This document shows positions 8,275-17,968 of a stretch of DNA of 64,000 bases, piece by piece (within the stretch, counting starts at the first letter, position 1; each line of letters opens with the position of its first letter). The stretch is from NCBI GenBank assembly GCA_947454525.1, contig CANGJM010000014.1, positions 1 through 64,000 of the forward strand, in the 5' to 3' direction. Under the pieces are notes generated by a model, which ran no database searches, was not told where the DNA came from, and saw only the letters and a list, made by a program, of their open reading frames with translations. Source of the stretch: Flavobacteriales bacterium (lineage in GTDB: Bacteria > Bacteroidota > Bacteroidia > Flavobacteriales_D > Crocinitomicaceae). The translations under genes were made by a program, and so were the position numbers.

Positions 8275-8471
8275 GTGTATTGATTTAAAATAAAACGTTG
8301 TAAAGATATTATTCCTTTTAAAATACTGAAAATTTACTCATAGACGAAGCTACAATCTTGATTAACAACTCAACAATTGATTTATTTTATACTTGGGCGA
8401 CAATTAAACTCAAGACGTTTTGATGAAAAATATTAAAACAAACGGTTAAAGAGAATTACGAATTTATCGGT

Positions 8472-9299
8472 TTATTCCAATTTTTTCAAATTCGGATTGA
8501 AAAGAATTGATTTTAATTGAGAAGCAGCTATATCATGAAGTCTTATTAACCTTTCTTTTTGAGATATATTTTGTGTGATAAAAATTGAATTTATACTTTC
8601 AAGATTACTGAGAACAACTAATTGTTCTAGACTACTGTAATCTCTTATATTTCCTGCTAAATTAGGATTTTGAAGTCTCCATTCCTTTGCCGAAATCCCA
8701 AACAATGCTACATTTAATAAATCTGCCTCATCGGCATAAATAAAATTTATTTGATTTATATTTAGCTCTTTGGGAATTAATTTGATTTTAATTGTATCCG
8801 TTAGAATTTGATAATTTATTTTCGATAATATTCGCTGAATTTTCCATTCAATTTTTGAAGACTTCGTTTCTTCTTTTTTTAATCTTTGAAATTCTTTAAT
8901 TAAATAAAGTTTGAACTCTGAACTTATCCAAGATGCAAATTCGAAGGCAATGTCTACGTGTGCAAATGTCCCTCCGTTGTGACCTTTTTTAGAAACTATT
9001 CCAATTGCGTTTGTCTGATCAATCCATCTCGAAGGGGAAAGTGTAAATGAATGTTGACCAGAATCAAATAGAAAGGAGTCGAATTCGACCCCTTTGAATT
9101 TTGGATTGTTGAGTTTCTCCCAAAGACCAATAAATTCCAATGTTGATCTATTTCTAATCCAATTTTTCACAACATCTTTTGGTTCATGTGGGTTTTTATT
9201 TCTGGCAATATCCGTTAACGATATAAAGTCTTGGTCTCCAATAGTGAATGTTTCAATTTGATGACCTTTCACTAATATCATTTGATTTTTCCTTTTCAT
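8472..9299 (-). CDS. KilA-N domain protein
   Basis: From ATG 9299 this encodes 275 residues; ATG 9281 is an alternative. An in-frame extension upstream is low-complexity and pyrimidine-strand derived, so it is excluded. The N-terminal half matches KilA-N: FISLTDIARNKNPHEPKDVVKNWIRNRSTLEFIGLWE, then GGTFAHVDIAFEFASWISSEFKLYLIKEFQRL. KilA-N is a DNA-binding-type fold found in phage and large-DNA-virus proteins and in stand-alone bacterial genes. The coding sequence is more AT-rich and Ile/Asn/Lys-rich than its neighbours, which fits acquisition from a mobile source. No other phage genes are present. Confidence 0.82.
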   Translation of the reverse strand: MKRKNQMILVKGHQIETFTIGDQDFISLTDIARNKNPHEPKDVVKNWIRNRSTLEFIGLWEKLNNPKFKGVEFDSFLFDSGQHSFTLSPSRWIDQTNAIGIVSKKGHNGGTFAHVDIAFEFASWISSEFKLYLIKEFQRLKKEETKSSKIEWKIQRILSKINYQILTDTIKIKLIPKELNINQINFIYADEADLLNVALFGISAKEWRLQNPNLAGNIRDYSSLEQLVVLSNLESINSIFITQNISQKERLIRLHDIAASQLKSILFNPNLKKLE

Positions 9300-9367
9300 A
9301 CAAGAAATAACTTGTGAATAAAGAAAATTATTGCATTTGAATAATGAATAATTACTTCTATGCACCG

Positions 9368-9418
9368 TTGGACTCGCTCTCTCCATCGCGACGGACTCTT
9401 TCTCTTTCTCTTCTCGCT
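9368..9418. repeat. pyrimidine tract, right flank of the DUF4287/KilA-N block
   Basis: The region CTCTCCATCGCGACGG followed by CTTTCTCTTTCTCTTCTCGC resembles the tract at 8000-8048 in order, composition and orientation. It fills the gap between the KilA-N start and the HxlR stop codon. Confidence 0.35.
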
Positions 9419-9763
9419 CTATACCCCCTCCTCCAAAACCACTTTTCGGTGTTGCAATCCCCACTCAACAACATGCTGAATCAAGGTTTTAATCGACTTT
9501 CCATGCTGACTCATGCGGTACTCGTAGGTGGAGGACGTTTCTGTGCGAATTTCCACACGTTCGATCATGCGAAGTTCTTCTAAATAGCGTAATTCCTTAG
9601 TCAAGGTGGCCGAAGTGATTCTCCCAAGTATGGACTTTAATTCGTTGAATCTTCGTGGTTTGTCGCAAATGTAAGATAGAATGGGTCCACGCCATTTCCC
9701 ACCGATGATGTCCAATACATCCGCCACGACTTTAATTCCATGTTGTTTGGTTTTTACTTCCAT
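9419..9763 (-). CDS. HxlR-family transcriptional regulator
   Basis: The protein has 114 residues, the usual HxlR length. The winged helix is visible as DIIGGKWRGPILSYICDKPRRFNELKSILGRITSATLTKELRYLEELRMIERVE, which holds the family's GGKW and RFxELxxxL-x-I-(S/T) signatures. HxlR proteins are dimeric sensors of formaldehyde, electrophiles or redox change and usually act on a divergent neighbour. Here the divergent gene (9849) encodes a muconolactone-isomerase-like protein. An inverted repeat in its own leader at 9770-9789 is a candidate operator. The N-terminal cysteine seen in redox-sensing relatives is absent, although one Cys (ICDKP) is present. Confidence 0.88.
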   Translation of the reverse strand: MEVKTKQHGIKVVADVLDIIGGKWRGPILSYICDKPRRFNELKSILGRITSATLTKELRYLEELRMIERVEIRTETSSTYEYRMSQHGKSIKTLIQHVVEWGLQHRKVVLEEGV

Positions 9764-9769
9764 TTTATC

Positions 9770-9789
9770 AGGTATCTTTTTTCATACCT
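9770..9789. promoter_or_regulatory. inverted repeat, candidate HxlR operator
   Basis: AGGTAT-N8-ATACCT is a perfect 6-bp dyad lying between the presumed hxlR transcription start and its ATG at 9763. A -7 box for hxlR is adjacent at 9793-9800. The position fits autorepression. Confidence 0.45.
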
Positions 9790-9792
9790 AAA

Positions 9793-9800
9793 CAAAGCTA
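9793..9800 (-). promoter_or_regulatory. -7 promoter box for hxlR
   Basis: TAGCTTTG on the minus strand matches the Bacteroidota consensus TAnnTTTG exactly, 29 bp from the hxlR ATG. No clear -33 element was found. Confidence 0.5.
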
Positions 9801-9830
9801 CGATTTATCTTCATAACGAATCAATCTGAC

Positions 9831-9838
9831 TACATTTG
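9831..9838 (+). promoter_or_regulatory. -7 promoter box for the gene at 9849
   Basis: TACATTTG matches TAnnTTTG and lies 10 bp before the ATG at 9849, implying a very short leader. Confidence 0.5.
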
Positions 9839-9848
9839 AAAAAAAAAC

Positions 9849-10115
9849 ATGAACATAACAGCAGTCATTTTAACCTTAAAAGAAGGTGTAAACGTTTCTG
9901 AACTAGGAGCAATTTTGAAACATGAACAAGAGATGGTGGCTCAGTGGACATCAGAGGGAATCATTCACGACATGTACTTACGTCAGGGAAGAAATGGAGC
10001 TGTCATCATATTCAACGAATTGGACGAAACAGCGGTTCAAGCATTAATCGAAACCCTTCCACTCTATCCTTATTTTAAACCGGCTGAATTTTTGGGATTA
10101 TTGAAGAACGATTAG
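9849..10115 (+). CDS. muconolactone-isomerase-like / ABM-fold small protein
   Basis: This 88-residue soluble protein has alternating strands and helices (MNITAVILTLKEGVNVSELGAILKHEQEMVAQWTSEGIIHDMYLRQG, then GAVIIFNELDETAVQALIETLPLYPYF). The pattern of a W-x-x-G turn, a VIIFN strand and a LPLYPYF segment is typical of muconolactone isomerase-like and YciI-like dimeric alpha-beta barrels. Such proteins often accompany HxlR regulators that sense electrophiles, as here in divergent arrangement. The exact reaction is not known. Confidence 0.65.
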   Translation: MNITAVILTLKEGVNVSELGAILKHEQEMVAQWTSEGIIHDMYLRQGRNGAVIIFNELDETAVQALIETLPLYPYFKPAEFLGLLKND

Positions 10116-10192
10116 TTAAATTGACTAGCGCAGATGAAGTGATGGAATGCAAACAAAAGTCATTATGTGTTGTTACAAAACTAAACACATAT

Positions 10193-10516
10193 ATGAAGTC
10201 CTTTTTACTTTCGATCACTTTCATTTGCTTAACTTTTGCTCATCAAAGTTTTGCCCAAAGCATCAATTTCACCTTCCATAACGGATCCTTGAAGTCAATT
10301 CCCTTGGTGATTCCCAGTGTGATGAATCCAAATTTGAATCCACTCTCGAATAGCGGTATTTCCTTAAACGTTGGACAAAACGTGTATTTCTATCCAAATG
10401 GAACATCGAAAAAACGTGAGTTGCTTTTTACGGTCGATGAGTCCTTTCAGCAAGATCAAATTCTGGAAATCGATGCGATGATTGAAAAACGCAAGAAAGA
10501 GTTGAAAGCGCATTGA
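10193..10516 (+). CDS. small secreted protein, function unknown
   Basis: Starting at ATG 10193, this encodes 107 residues with a signal peptide (MKSFLLSITFICLTFAHQSFA). The upstream in-frame extension would begin with TTG and would bury the signal peptide, so it is rejected. The mature part has short strands (INFTFHNGSLKSIPLVIPSVMNPN, VGQNVYFYPNG) and a charged C-terminal helix (IDAMIEKRKKELKAH). I do not recognise a family. Confidence 0.62.
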   Translation: MKSFLLSITFICLTFAHQSFAQSINFTFHNGSLKSIPLVIPSVMNPNLNPLSNSGISLNVGQNVYFYPNGTSKKRELLFTVDESFQQDQILEIDAMIEKRKKELKAH

Positions 10517-10545
10517 TGGTGAATCATCGTTTCAAAGAAATATAG

Positions 10546-10553
10546 TAAATTTG
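10546..10553 (+). promoter_or_regulatory. -7 promoter box, apparently leaderless
   Basis: TAAATTTG matches TAnnTTTG and ends 3 bp before the ATG at 10557, so transcription would begin at or very near the start codon. Confidence 0.5.
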
Positions 10554-10556
10554 AGC

Positions 10557-10886
10557 ATGTACATTTCACTCACAGGACTTAAGCCTAAAAATTTCATTTC
10601 ATTCTTTCGCTTTTGGCGTTACGCTGTTCCCTCTTTTCGTCAAGCACAGACGGCAAAAGGAAATATTTCCTTAAGCGCCAAACGTATTAAAGGTTATCAA
10701 TGCACTGTGACATCCTGGGAAAGTCGAGAAGTAATGTTGGAATTCATGCGAAGCGGCGCTCACTTCGAGGCGATGAAACAATTTCACAAAATCGCAACAG
10801 GAAGAACCTATGGATATGAGTCCGATACTGTTCCCACCGCTGAAGAAGCCTTTCGCTTGTTGATGGAAAAAGGAAAGGATTATTGA
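10557..10886 (+). CDS. monooxygenase-like (ABM/spheroidene monooxygenase-like) small protein
   Basis: The protein has 109 residues from ATG 10557; a TTG two codons earlier falls inside the promoter box. The pattern (FFRFWRYAVPSFRQAQTAKGNISLSAKRIKGYQCTVTSWESREVMLEFMRSGAHFEAMKQF) with a T-x-W-x-S strand and an H-x-x-A-M helix resembles the dimeric alpha-beta barrel of antibiotic-biosynthesis-monooxygenase-like and DUF3291-like proteins. A role in oxidising or scavenging small molecules is conceivable. Its 3' end overlaps the convergent acetyltransferase gene by 7 bp. Confidence 0.6.
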   Translation: MYISLTGLKPKNFISFFRFWRYAVPSFRQAQTAKGNISLSAKRIKGYQCTVTSWESREVMLEFMRSGAHFEAMKQFHKIATGRTYGYESDTVPTAEEAFRLLMEKGKDY

Positions 10887-11404
10887 TCCAAGTGCCGTTC
10901 CATCAATAGATCAGTCTGCTCATCACTTCCCAGCATAAACGCATGTTTTCCGAAGAATTGAAAGCGATTACGCTCGTAAAAACGAATGGCAGAAACATTG
11001 TGTTCCCAAACTCCTAACCAAATCAATTTCAATTGTTTGACTTTAGTTAATTCAATAGAAAAATCAAGTAAAAACTGTCCCACCCCCCTGTTCTGAAATT
11101 CACTTCGAACGTAAATGCGCTCGATTTCCATCGAAGGAACTTCCCGTTTTTCCGTTTGTGCCTTCGCTTCATTTAGTTTCAAATAGGCCAAGATTTCGTT
11201 GTTGCTCTTTACGAAATAGAAGGATATTGATGGATTGTTAAGCTCTTCCGCTAGTTGATCCAAGGACAAATTCACTTCGAGGTACTGACTCATATCCTCC
11301 TTGGTGTTTACTTCCGCAAACGTATCGAAAAAAGTTTGACGACTTATTTCTTGCAATGCCAGTAAATCGGCTTTAGGTACCTGGTAAACCTCCATTCCAT
11401 TCAT
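10880..11404 (-). CDS. GNAT-family N-acetyltransferase
   Basis: The protein has 174 residues. The GNAT core is visible: an FYFVKSNNEILAYLKLNEA strand, MEIERIYVRSEFQNRGVGQFLLDFSIELT with the acetyl-CoA pyrophosphate loop (Q/R-x-x-G-x-G/A as QNRGVG), and IWLGVWEHNVSAIRFYERNRFQFFG, the N-x-x-A-x-x-F-Y motif. The overall pattern resembles PaiA/YkkB-type polyamine or small-amine acetyltransferases. The substrate is not determined. Start at 11404; an internal ATG three codons in is possible. Confidence 0.88.
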   Translation of the reverse strand: MNGMEVYQVPKADLLALQEISRQTFFDTFAEVNTKEDMSQYLEVNLSLDQLAEELNNPSISFYFVKSNNEILAYLKLNEAKAQTEKREVPSMEIERIYVRSEFQNRGVGQFLLDFSIELTKVKQLKLIWLGVWEHNVSAIRFYERNRFQFFGKHAFMLGSDEQTDLLMERHLDQ

Positions 11405-11408
11405 AGCT

Positions 11409-11416
11409 CAAAAGTA
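11409..11416 (-). promoter_or_regulatory. -7 promoter box for the GNAT gene
   Basis: TACTTTTG on the minus strand is an exact TAnnTTTG match only 4 bp from the ATG at 11404, another near-leaderless arrangement. Confidence 0.5.
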
Positions 11417-11456
11417 CATAATCACTTTAAATTCATAGCAATGAGTGCTATCTTGA

Positions 11457-13847
<2,391 letters not shown>

Positions 13848-13869
13848 TTCTCATTGAATGAAAATCGTA

Positions 13870-13903
13870 AAAGTCCTGACCGAAATGTCGGGACTTTTTT
13901 TTG
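13870..13903 (+). terminator. Rho-independent terminator of katG
   Basis: AAGTCCTGAC and GTCGGGACTT pair over about 10 bp with one G-T pair around the loop CGAAAT, followed by eight T. Confidence 0.88.
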
Positions 13904-13984
13904 TTCGTAATTTTCAAGAATTATCTAGTATGAATGAATCTGTGAATACCAAAAAAATGTAATTTCAAGTTCAAATTTGAACGT

Positions 13985-14404
13985 ATGATTAAATCTTTTT
14001 TATCCAGCACAATTTTATGCGCTTGTGTTTTAGTGTTAAGTAGTTCTTTTCAGTTAGAAACCAATGACTTCAATCCAACAGGAACATATGAATTCGACCA
14101 CGGAGATAATGGCAATGGAATCGTCAAAGTCAAAAATATCAGTAAGGATAAATTCAATGTGAGCATTTTTGTTGTTGGTGGACCACCGAGTCACAATATG
14201 GGTGAATTCATGGAGGAATTGAAAATAAAAAATGGTATCGCGAATTACAAATCAGGTGATTGCCAAATTAAATTTATCTTCAATGCAAAGGCTGTTAAAG
14301 TGATACAATCCGGATTCGATTGTGGATTTGGCGCAGGAATTGCCGTTAATGGATATTACAAAAAGACTTCGAGTAAAGTTCCTAACATGGAGGATCCTTA
14401 TTGA
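13985..14404 (+). CDS. secreted protein, function unknown
   Basis: The protein has 139 residues with an N-terminal signal peptide (MIKSFLSSTILCACVLVLSSS). The mature domain is strand-rich (PTGTYEFDHGDNGNGIVKVKNISKDKFNVSIFVVGG ... YKSGDCQIKFIFNAKAVKVIQSGFDCGFGAGIAVNGYYKK) with two cysteines that could pair. The G-x-Y-x-F and late G-x-Y-K-K strands look like a small lipocalin-like or META-like barrel, but no family is certain. Its stop overlaps the ATG of the next gene (TGATG), so the two are translationally coupled. Confidence 0.68.
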   Translation: MIKSFLSSTILCACVLVLSSSFQLETNDFNPTGTYEFDHGDNGNGIVKVKNISKDKFNVSIFVVGGPPSHNMGEFMEELKIKNGIANYKSGDCQIKFIFNAKAVKVIQSGFDCGFGAGIAVNGYYKKTSSKVPNMEDPY

Positions 14405-15246
14405 TGAAGCTTCAAATACTCGGTCTTTCCTTTTTCCTTTGCGGGATAATTTCCCTTCAATCTCAAACGAGTTTGAAGCTGATGTCCTACAACATTCGCT
14501 ACGACATCACCACGTCGAACGCGAGTCCATGGACAGAACGACATACCGCTATTGCTAGTCAAATCAAACGTTTCGATGTCGACATCGTCGGCATGCAAGA
14601 AGTTTTGGTGCATCAACGTCAGCAATTGTTGACAGACCTTCCCGCTTTTGCATCGGTAGGTGTTGGACGTGATGACGGTATTGATGGAGGTGAGTTCTCC
14701 CCTATTTTCTACAAAGCGGATCGATTTCAACTCCTCGTCTCTTCCACGTTTTGGCTTTCTCCCACTCCCGAGATTCCATCGAAAGGTTGGGATGCAGCCT
14801 TGAATCGCATTTGCACGTATGCACAATTTGTAGATCTTCAATCCAAGGATACTTTCTGGGTGTTTAACACACATTTTGATCACGTAGGAGAAACTGCACG
14901 AATGAAAAGTGCCGAGTTGATTCTTCAAAAAGTCAAAGAAGTGACAAAGGGAACAAATCAAGCCGTGATTTTCTGTGGGGACCTCAATTTAAACGACGAT
15001 CATCCAACCATCACGTTTGTACAATCCCAACTGAAGGATGCATTACTTGTATCAAAACAAGTGAAAACGAAGATGAATCGAACCTTCAATAACTTTGATT
15101 TAACGACGCCTGCATCCAAGCGAATTGATTACGTTTTCACCAATTCAAACGTGACTGTTCAATCCTTTGAAACGATTGTGGAGTCATTTGGCGTGAGTTA
15201 TCCTTCAGATCACTTCCCAATCCTAGCGAAGCTGAAAATAAAGTAA
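14404..15246 (+). CDS. secreted endonuclease/exonuclease/phosphatase-family hydrolase
   Basis: The protein has 280 residues with a signal peptide (MKLQILGLSFFLCGIISLQSQ). EEP-fold motifs are in order: LMSYNIRYD, IVGMQEV (metal Glu), FWLSPTP, FWVFNTHFDHVG, AVIFCGDLNLNDDHP (catalytic Asp and Asn) and YPSDHFPILAKL (catalytic His). Secreted Bacteroidota members of this group act as phosphodiesterases, nucleases or sphingomyelinase-like enzymes; which one applies here is not visible. The start ATG overlaps the previous stop codon, indicating coupled translation. Confidence 0.88.
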   Translation: MKLQILGLSFFLCGIISLQSQTSLKLMSYNIRYDITTSNASPWTERHTAIASQIKRFDVDIVGMQEVLVHQRQQLLTDLPAFASVGVGRDDGIDGGEFSPIFYKADRFQLLVSSTFWLSPTPEIPSKGWDAALNRICTYAQFVDLQSKDTFWVFNTHFDHVGETARMKSAELILQKVKEVTKGTNQAVIFCGDLNLNDDHPTITFVQSQLKDALLVSKQVKTKMNRTFNNFDLTTPASKRIDYVFTNSNVTVQSFETIVESFGVSYPSDHFPILAKLKIK

Positions 15247-15249
15247 GTA

Positions 15250-15828
15250 CTAACGTAGTTTCGCTGCGTCGTGTATGGACTTTGTCCATGCTTGTGTTCG
15301 TTCGATCGCTGGCAAAACTTCCTCTGGTGTTTGTACGATTTTATACAATTCTCCTAGGTCATCGGACATGAATTTCTCCGCTACCGCTTGTTGCATCATG
15401 AGTTGAAATGCATCAAAGTAATTCCGTGTATTGAGGATAATAATCGGCTTCGTAAATTGCGCCAATTTTTTCAAAGTGATTGCTTCAAACAGTTCCTCAA
15501 AGGTTCCGGGTCCACCAGGTAGAGCAACCAATGCATCTGTTCCTTCCAAAAACTTTGCTTTGCGCTCATGCATCGTTTCTGTGTACACGAAATCGGAAAC
15601 ACCACGATGTCCCCATTCTACTTCGTTCATGAACTGGGGCATGATTCCTTTGATTTGTCCGCCAGCAGTCAAAACACCATCTGCTAGTTGACCCATGAGA
15701 CCAGATGATCCGCCACCAAAAACGACTTGAACCTTATTTTTCGCGAAGATATGAGCAAGCGTTTCCGTTGCTTTGAAATATTCCGGATGGATTTGCGCAC
15801 TTGACGCACAGTAAACACAGATTTGCAT
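15250..15828 (-). CDS. LOG-family nucleoside 5'-monophosphate phosphoribohydrolase (TIGR00730)
   Basis: This 192-residue Rossmann-like protein starts MQICVYCASSA and shows VVFGGGSSGLMGQLADGVL and PGGPGTFEELFEAIT, which is the PGGxGTxxE signature of the LOG (lysine decarboxylase-like) family. Characterised members cleave cytokinin ribotides or purine nucleotides to release the base. Bacterial housekeeping roles are likely nucleotide salvage or clean-up. It is convergent with the EEP hydrolase, 3 bp apart. Confidence 0.9.
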   Translation of the reverse strand: MQICVYCASSAQIHPEYFKATETLAHIFAKNKVQVVFGGGSSGLMGQLADGVLTAGGQIKGIMPQFMNEVEWGHRGVSDFVYTETMHERKAKFLEGTDALVALPGGPGTFEELFEAITLKKLAQFTKPIIILNTRNYFDAFQLMMQQAVAEKFMSDDLGELYKIVQTPEEVLPAIERTQAWTKSIHDAAKLR

Positions 15829-15876
15829 ATGGTAAAGTTGCGAAAAGAATTTTAGTTTAATTGTAAAATGCTTTTG

Positions 15877-15884
15877 TAATTTTG
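15877..15884 (+). promoter_or_regulatory. -7 promoter box ahead of the gene at 15968
   Basis: TAATTTTG matches TAnnTTTG and leaves an 83-bp leader before the ATG at 15968. Confidence 0.4.
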
Positions 15885-15967
15885 TCCCCTTAATCCATTC
15901 TTAACTTAGTCACTGGGTGGATATTTGAAAATTAAACTTTCTAACCAATTAGAAATCAATTTAAATC

Positions 15968-16189
15968 ATGAATCAAACTGCGCAAAAACCTAAAAAATGG
16001 AAAATCATGTTGGTATCATGGTTGTTTGTTTACCCACTTATAAACGTGATGTTTGCCATCGTTTTTCCACTTGTAAAGGAACAGCATCAATTGGTGAAGA
16101 CACTTGTGTTTACTTTGATTCTCGTTCCAATCATGGGGATATTTTTACCAAAGATCCACAAGCGTTTTTGGAATTGGATTTGTAAATAA
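15968..16189 (+). CDS. small two-helix membrane protein
   Basis: The protein has 73 residues. A basic N-terminus (QTAQKPKKWKIM) is followed by two membrane helices at about residues 14-34 and 44-62 and a short basic tail. The layout resembles DUF2798-type or ABM-tail membrane hairpins, but similarity is too weak for a name. It precedes a methyltransferase by 59 bp. Confidence 0.6.
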   Translation: MNQTAQKPKKWKIMLVSWLFVYPLINVMFAIVFPLVKEQHQLVKTLVFTLILVPIMGIFLPKIHKRFWNWICK

Positions 16190-16248
16190 TTTTCTTCAAA
16201 GAAACCTAGGTTACGTTCATAGTCTAGCAAATTGTACATCTTTGTTGC

Positions 16249-16857
16249 ATGGAAAAGAATTTGAAATCACATTGGGAAACGGTTTATGAAACAAAAAGTC
16301 CACAGGAGGTATCTTGGACACAGGAAATCCCCCAAATTTCGTTGGATTTCATTCAGTCATTTCAGTTAAACAAAGATGCGCGAATCATCGATATTGGTGG
16401 CGGTGATAGTTTACTAGTCGATCACTTACTCGACCTTGGATTCACCGATCTTAGTGTATTGGATATTTCTGCATACGCAATTGAGCGTGCTAAAGTACGT
16501 TTGGGAGAACGAGCATCATTGGTCCAATGGATTGTTTCTGACATCAACGAATTTGAACCCGAGATTACGTACGATTTATGGCATGACCGCGCTGCATTTC
16601 ACTTTTTAACCGCACCATCGGACATCAGTCGTTATGCGCATTTAGCAGTGAATCACGCAAGAAATCTGGTCATAGGGACATTTTCCACAGATGGACCACT
16701 AAAATGCAGTGGATTAGAAATTACCCAGTACAACGAAGTAAGTTTGGGTGATTTATTTCGAGAGGAAGGATTTGAATGCATTGAAACTAAACGAGAAGAT
16801 CATCAAACACCCTTTGGTACGAGTCAAAACTTTGTGTTTGCTTCGTTTCGTAAATAA
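16249..16857 (+). CDS. class I SAM-dependent methyltransferase
   Basis: The protein has 202 residues. Motif I is ARIIDIGGGDSLLVDHLLDLG, motif II DLSVLDIS, and the DLWHDRAAFHFL segment is typical of the small class I group seen in Bacteroidota next to thiopurine and aconitate methyltransferase relatives. The N-terminal HWETVYETKSPQEVSW helix is also characteristic of that group. The substrate is unknown. The upstream sequence ATCTTTG near the ATG is a near match to the -7 box. Confidence 0.88.
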   Translation: MEKNLKSHWETVYETKSPQEVSWTQEIPQISLDFIQSFQLNKDARIIDIGGGDSLLVDHLLDLGFTDLSVLDISAYAIERAKVRLGERASLVQWIVSDINEFEPEITYDLWHDRAAFHFLTAPSDISRYAHLAVNHARNLVIGTFSTDGPLKCSGLEITQYNEVSLGDLFREEGFECIETKREDHQTPFGTSQNFVFASFRK

Positions 16858-16862
16858 GCAAC

Positions 16863-17861
16863 TTACAAACTTGCCCTTAAAATAATATTAGAAGGATTGG
16901 CAATCCGATGCTTTTTCCCATTCATCACCATTTTCGCCATCGTTTTTCCCATGGCATGAAAATCTGTTGAAATCGTAGTAATGCCATTTTCAATGACTTT
17001 TTTCAAAGGAATTTCGTTATAGGATATGATTCCGACATGTTTTCCAATCGCTAGTTCTTTGGCTTTGGCTAATTCGATTACCTCTACCAATTGATTGTCG
17101 TTAGGCGTAATAAAAACAGCTCCTTTTTGAACGTGTTTATCCTCTACAGCATGAATCACTTCGTACGGAAACTTGATTTCTTCGCAATAGGATCGAAATC
17201 CTTCGACCATTCCAATGGGCTCCTTCGCTCCAGGGAAAATGAGAATCAATTTACGGTAATACTTCAAACTTGGATGCGCTTCCTTTAAGCCCATTTTCAT
17301 GTCCGTTGAGAAATCTTGATAAACCGCAGGATATTCAGTCAAGTATTCATTTGTTTGATCCAATAAGTACACTGCCTCCTTCGGTAGTTTGGCAATGATT
17401 TCAGCTGTTCCTACTAAATTGGATGGCATGATGATGTAATTCGAATACCTGCCCGCATTTTCAGTAATTAATTTATCGAACATGGGTAGATTGAAGTGAT
17501 GAAAGAAAATATCCACCTCTGCTCGTTTATTGATTTCTTCGTAAAATCCATTGTATATCAATTCTTTAAATGAGTTTAATTCATCAAATAATAGAAATAG
17601 ATTTTGCTCGTGTTGGAATCCCAAACTCTTGATAAAATACCCTTTCCCGATAATGGAATATACCACGCCTCGTTTCTTTAATTCATCATACGCTTGAAGT
17701 ACGGTATCGCGGGAAAGCCCATTGGCTAAAGCGATTTTGTTGATGGATGGAAGTTTATCGTTCAGTTTTAAACGCTTTTCTGTCAATGCGCGTTCAATGC
17801 ACAAGATGATTTGCTTGTACTTCGTTTGTGCAGATTGCGGATCTATTTTGATTAAAGGCAT
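16863..17861 (-). CDS. GntR-type regulator with LacI-like sugar-sensing domain
   Basis: The protein has 332 residues from ATG 17861; a longer TTG form runs through the operator region and is rejected. An N-terminal GntR winged helix (LKLNDKLPSINKIALANGLSRDTVLQAYDELKKRGVVYSIIGKGYFI, about residues 26-72) is followed by a periplasmic-binding-protein-like domain (about 85-330). That domain ends with the LacI-type pattern GITTISTDFHAMGKTMAKMV. AraR-like regulators have this layout and release DNA on binding sugar. It is divergent from the galM operon, so control of galactose or galactan use is a sound inference. Three ACyGGTA boxes lie between the two genes. Confidence 0.88.
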   Translation of the reverse strand: MPLIKIDPQSAQTKYKQIILCIERALTEKRLKLNDKLPSINKIALANGLSRDTVLQAYDELKKRGVVYSIIGKGYFIKSLGFQHEQNLFLLFDELNSFKELIYNGFYEEINKRAEVDIFFHHFNLPMFDKLITENAGRYSNYIIMPSNLVGTAEIIAKLPKEAVYLLDQTNEYLTEYPAVYQDFSTDMKMGLKEAHPSLKYYRKLILIFPGAKEPIGMVEGFRSYCEEIKFPYEVIHAVEDKHVQKGAVFITPNDNQLVEVIELAKAKELAIGKHVGIISYNEIPLKKVIENGITTISTDFHAMGKTMAKMVMNGKKHRIANPSNIILRASL

Positions 17862-17872
17862 GATCGAATGAA

Positions 17873-17912
17873 ACTGGTAGCTAAAATACAACTAAACCGG
17901 TAGGTACTGGTA
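17873..17912. promoter_or_regulatory. candidate operator: three ACyGGTA boxes
   Basis: ACTGGTA (17873-17879), ACCGGTA (17896-17902) and ACTGGTA (17906-17912) sit in the gap between the divergent regulator and galM. The last two are 10 bp apart, one helical turn, and ACCGGT is itself a palindrome. They are the best candidates for binding sites of the adjacent GntR/LacI-type protein. Confidence 0.45.
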
Positions 17913-17968
17913 TGGTTGTGAAAAGTTTATTTTGTACTTTTCTCTTCGAATCCACCTGAATCGTAAAA

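Noticed and set aside
8056-9299. Prophage remnant
   Set aside because: Only one phage-type domain is present, with no structural, lysis or integration genes.
9300-9464. N-terminal extension of the KilA-N protein to 9464
   Set aside because: The added residues come from a pyrimidine tract, overlap the HxlR gene and have low complexity.
14398-14961. Minus-strand ORF of 187 codons
   Set aside because: It lies fully inside the EEP hydrolase and lacks any family pattern; it is an antisense shadow.
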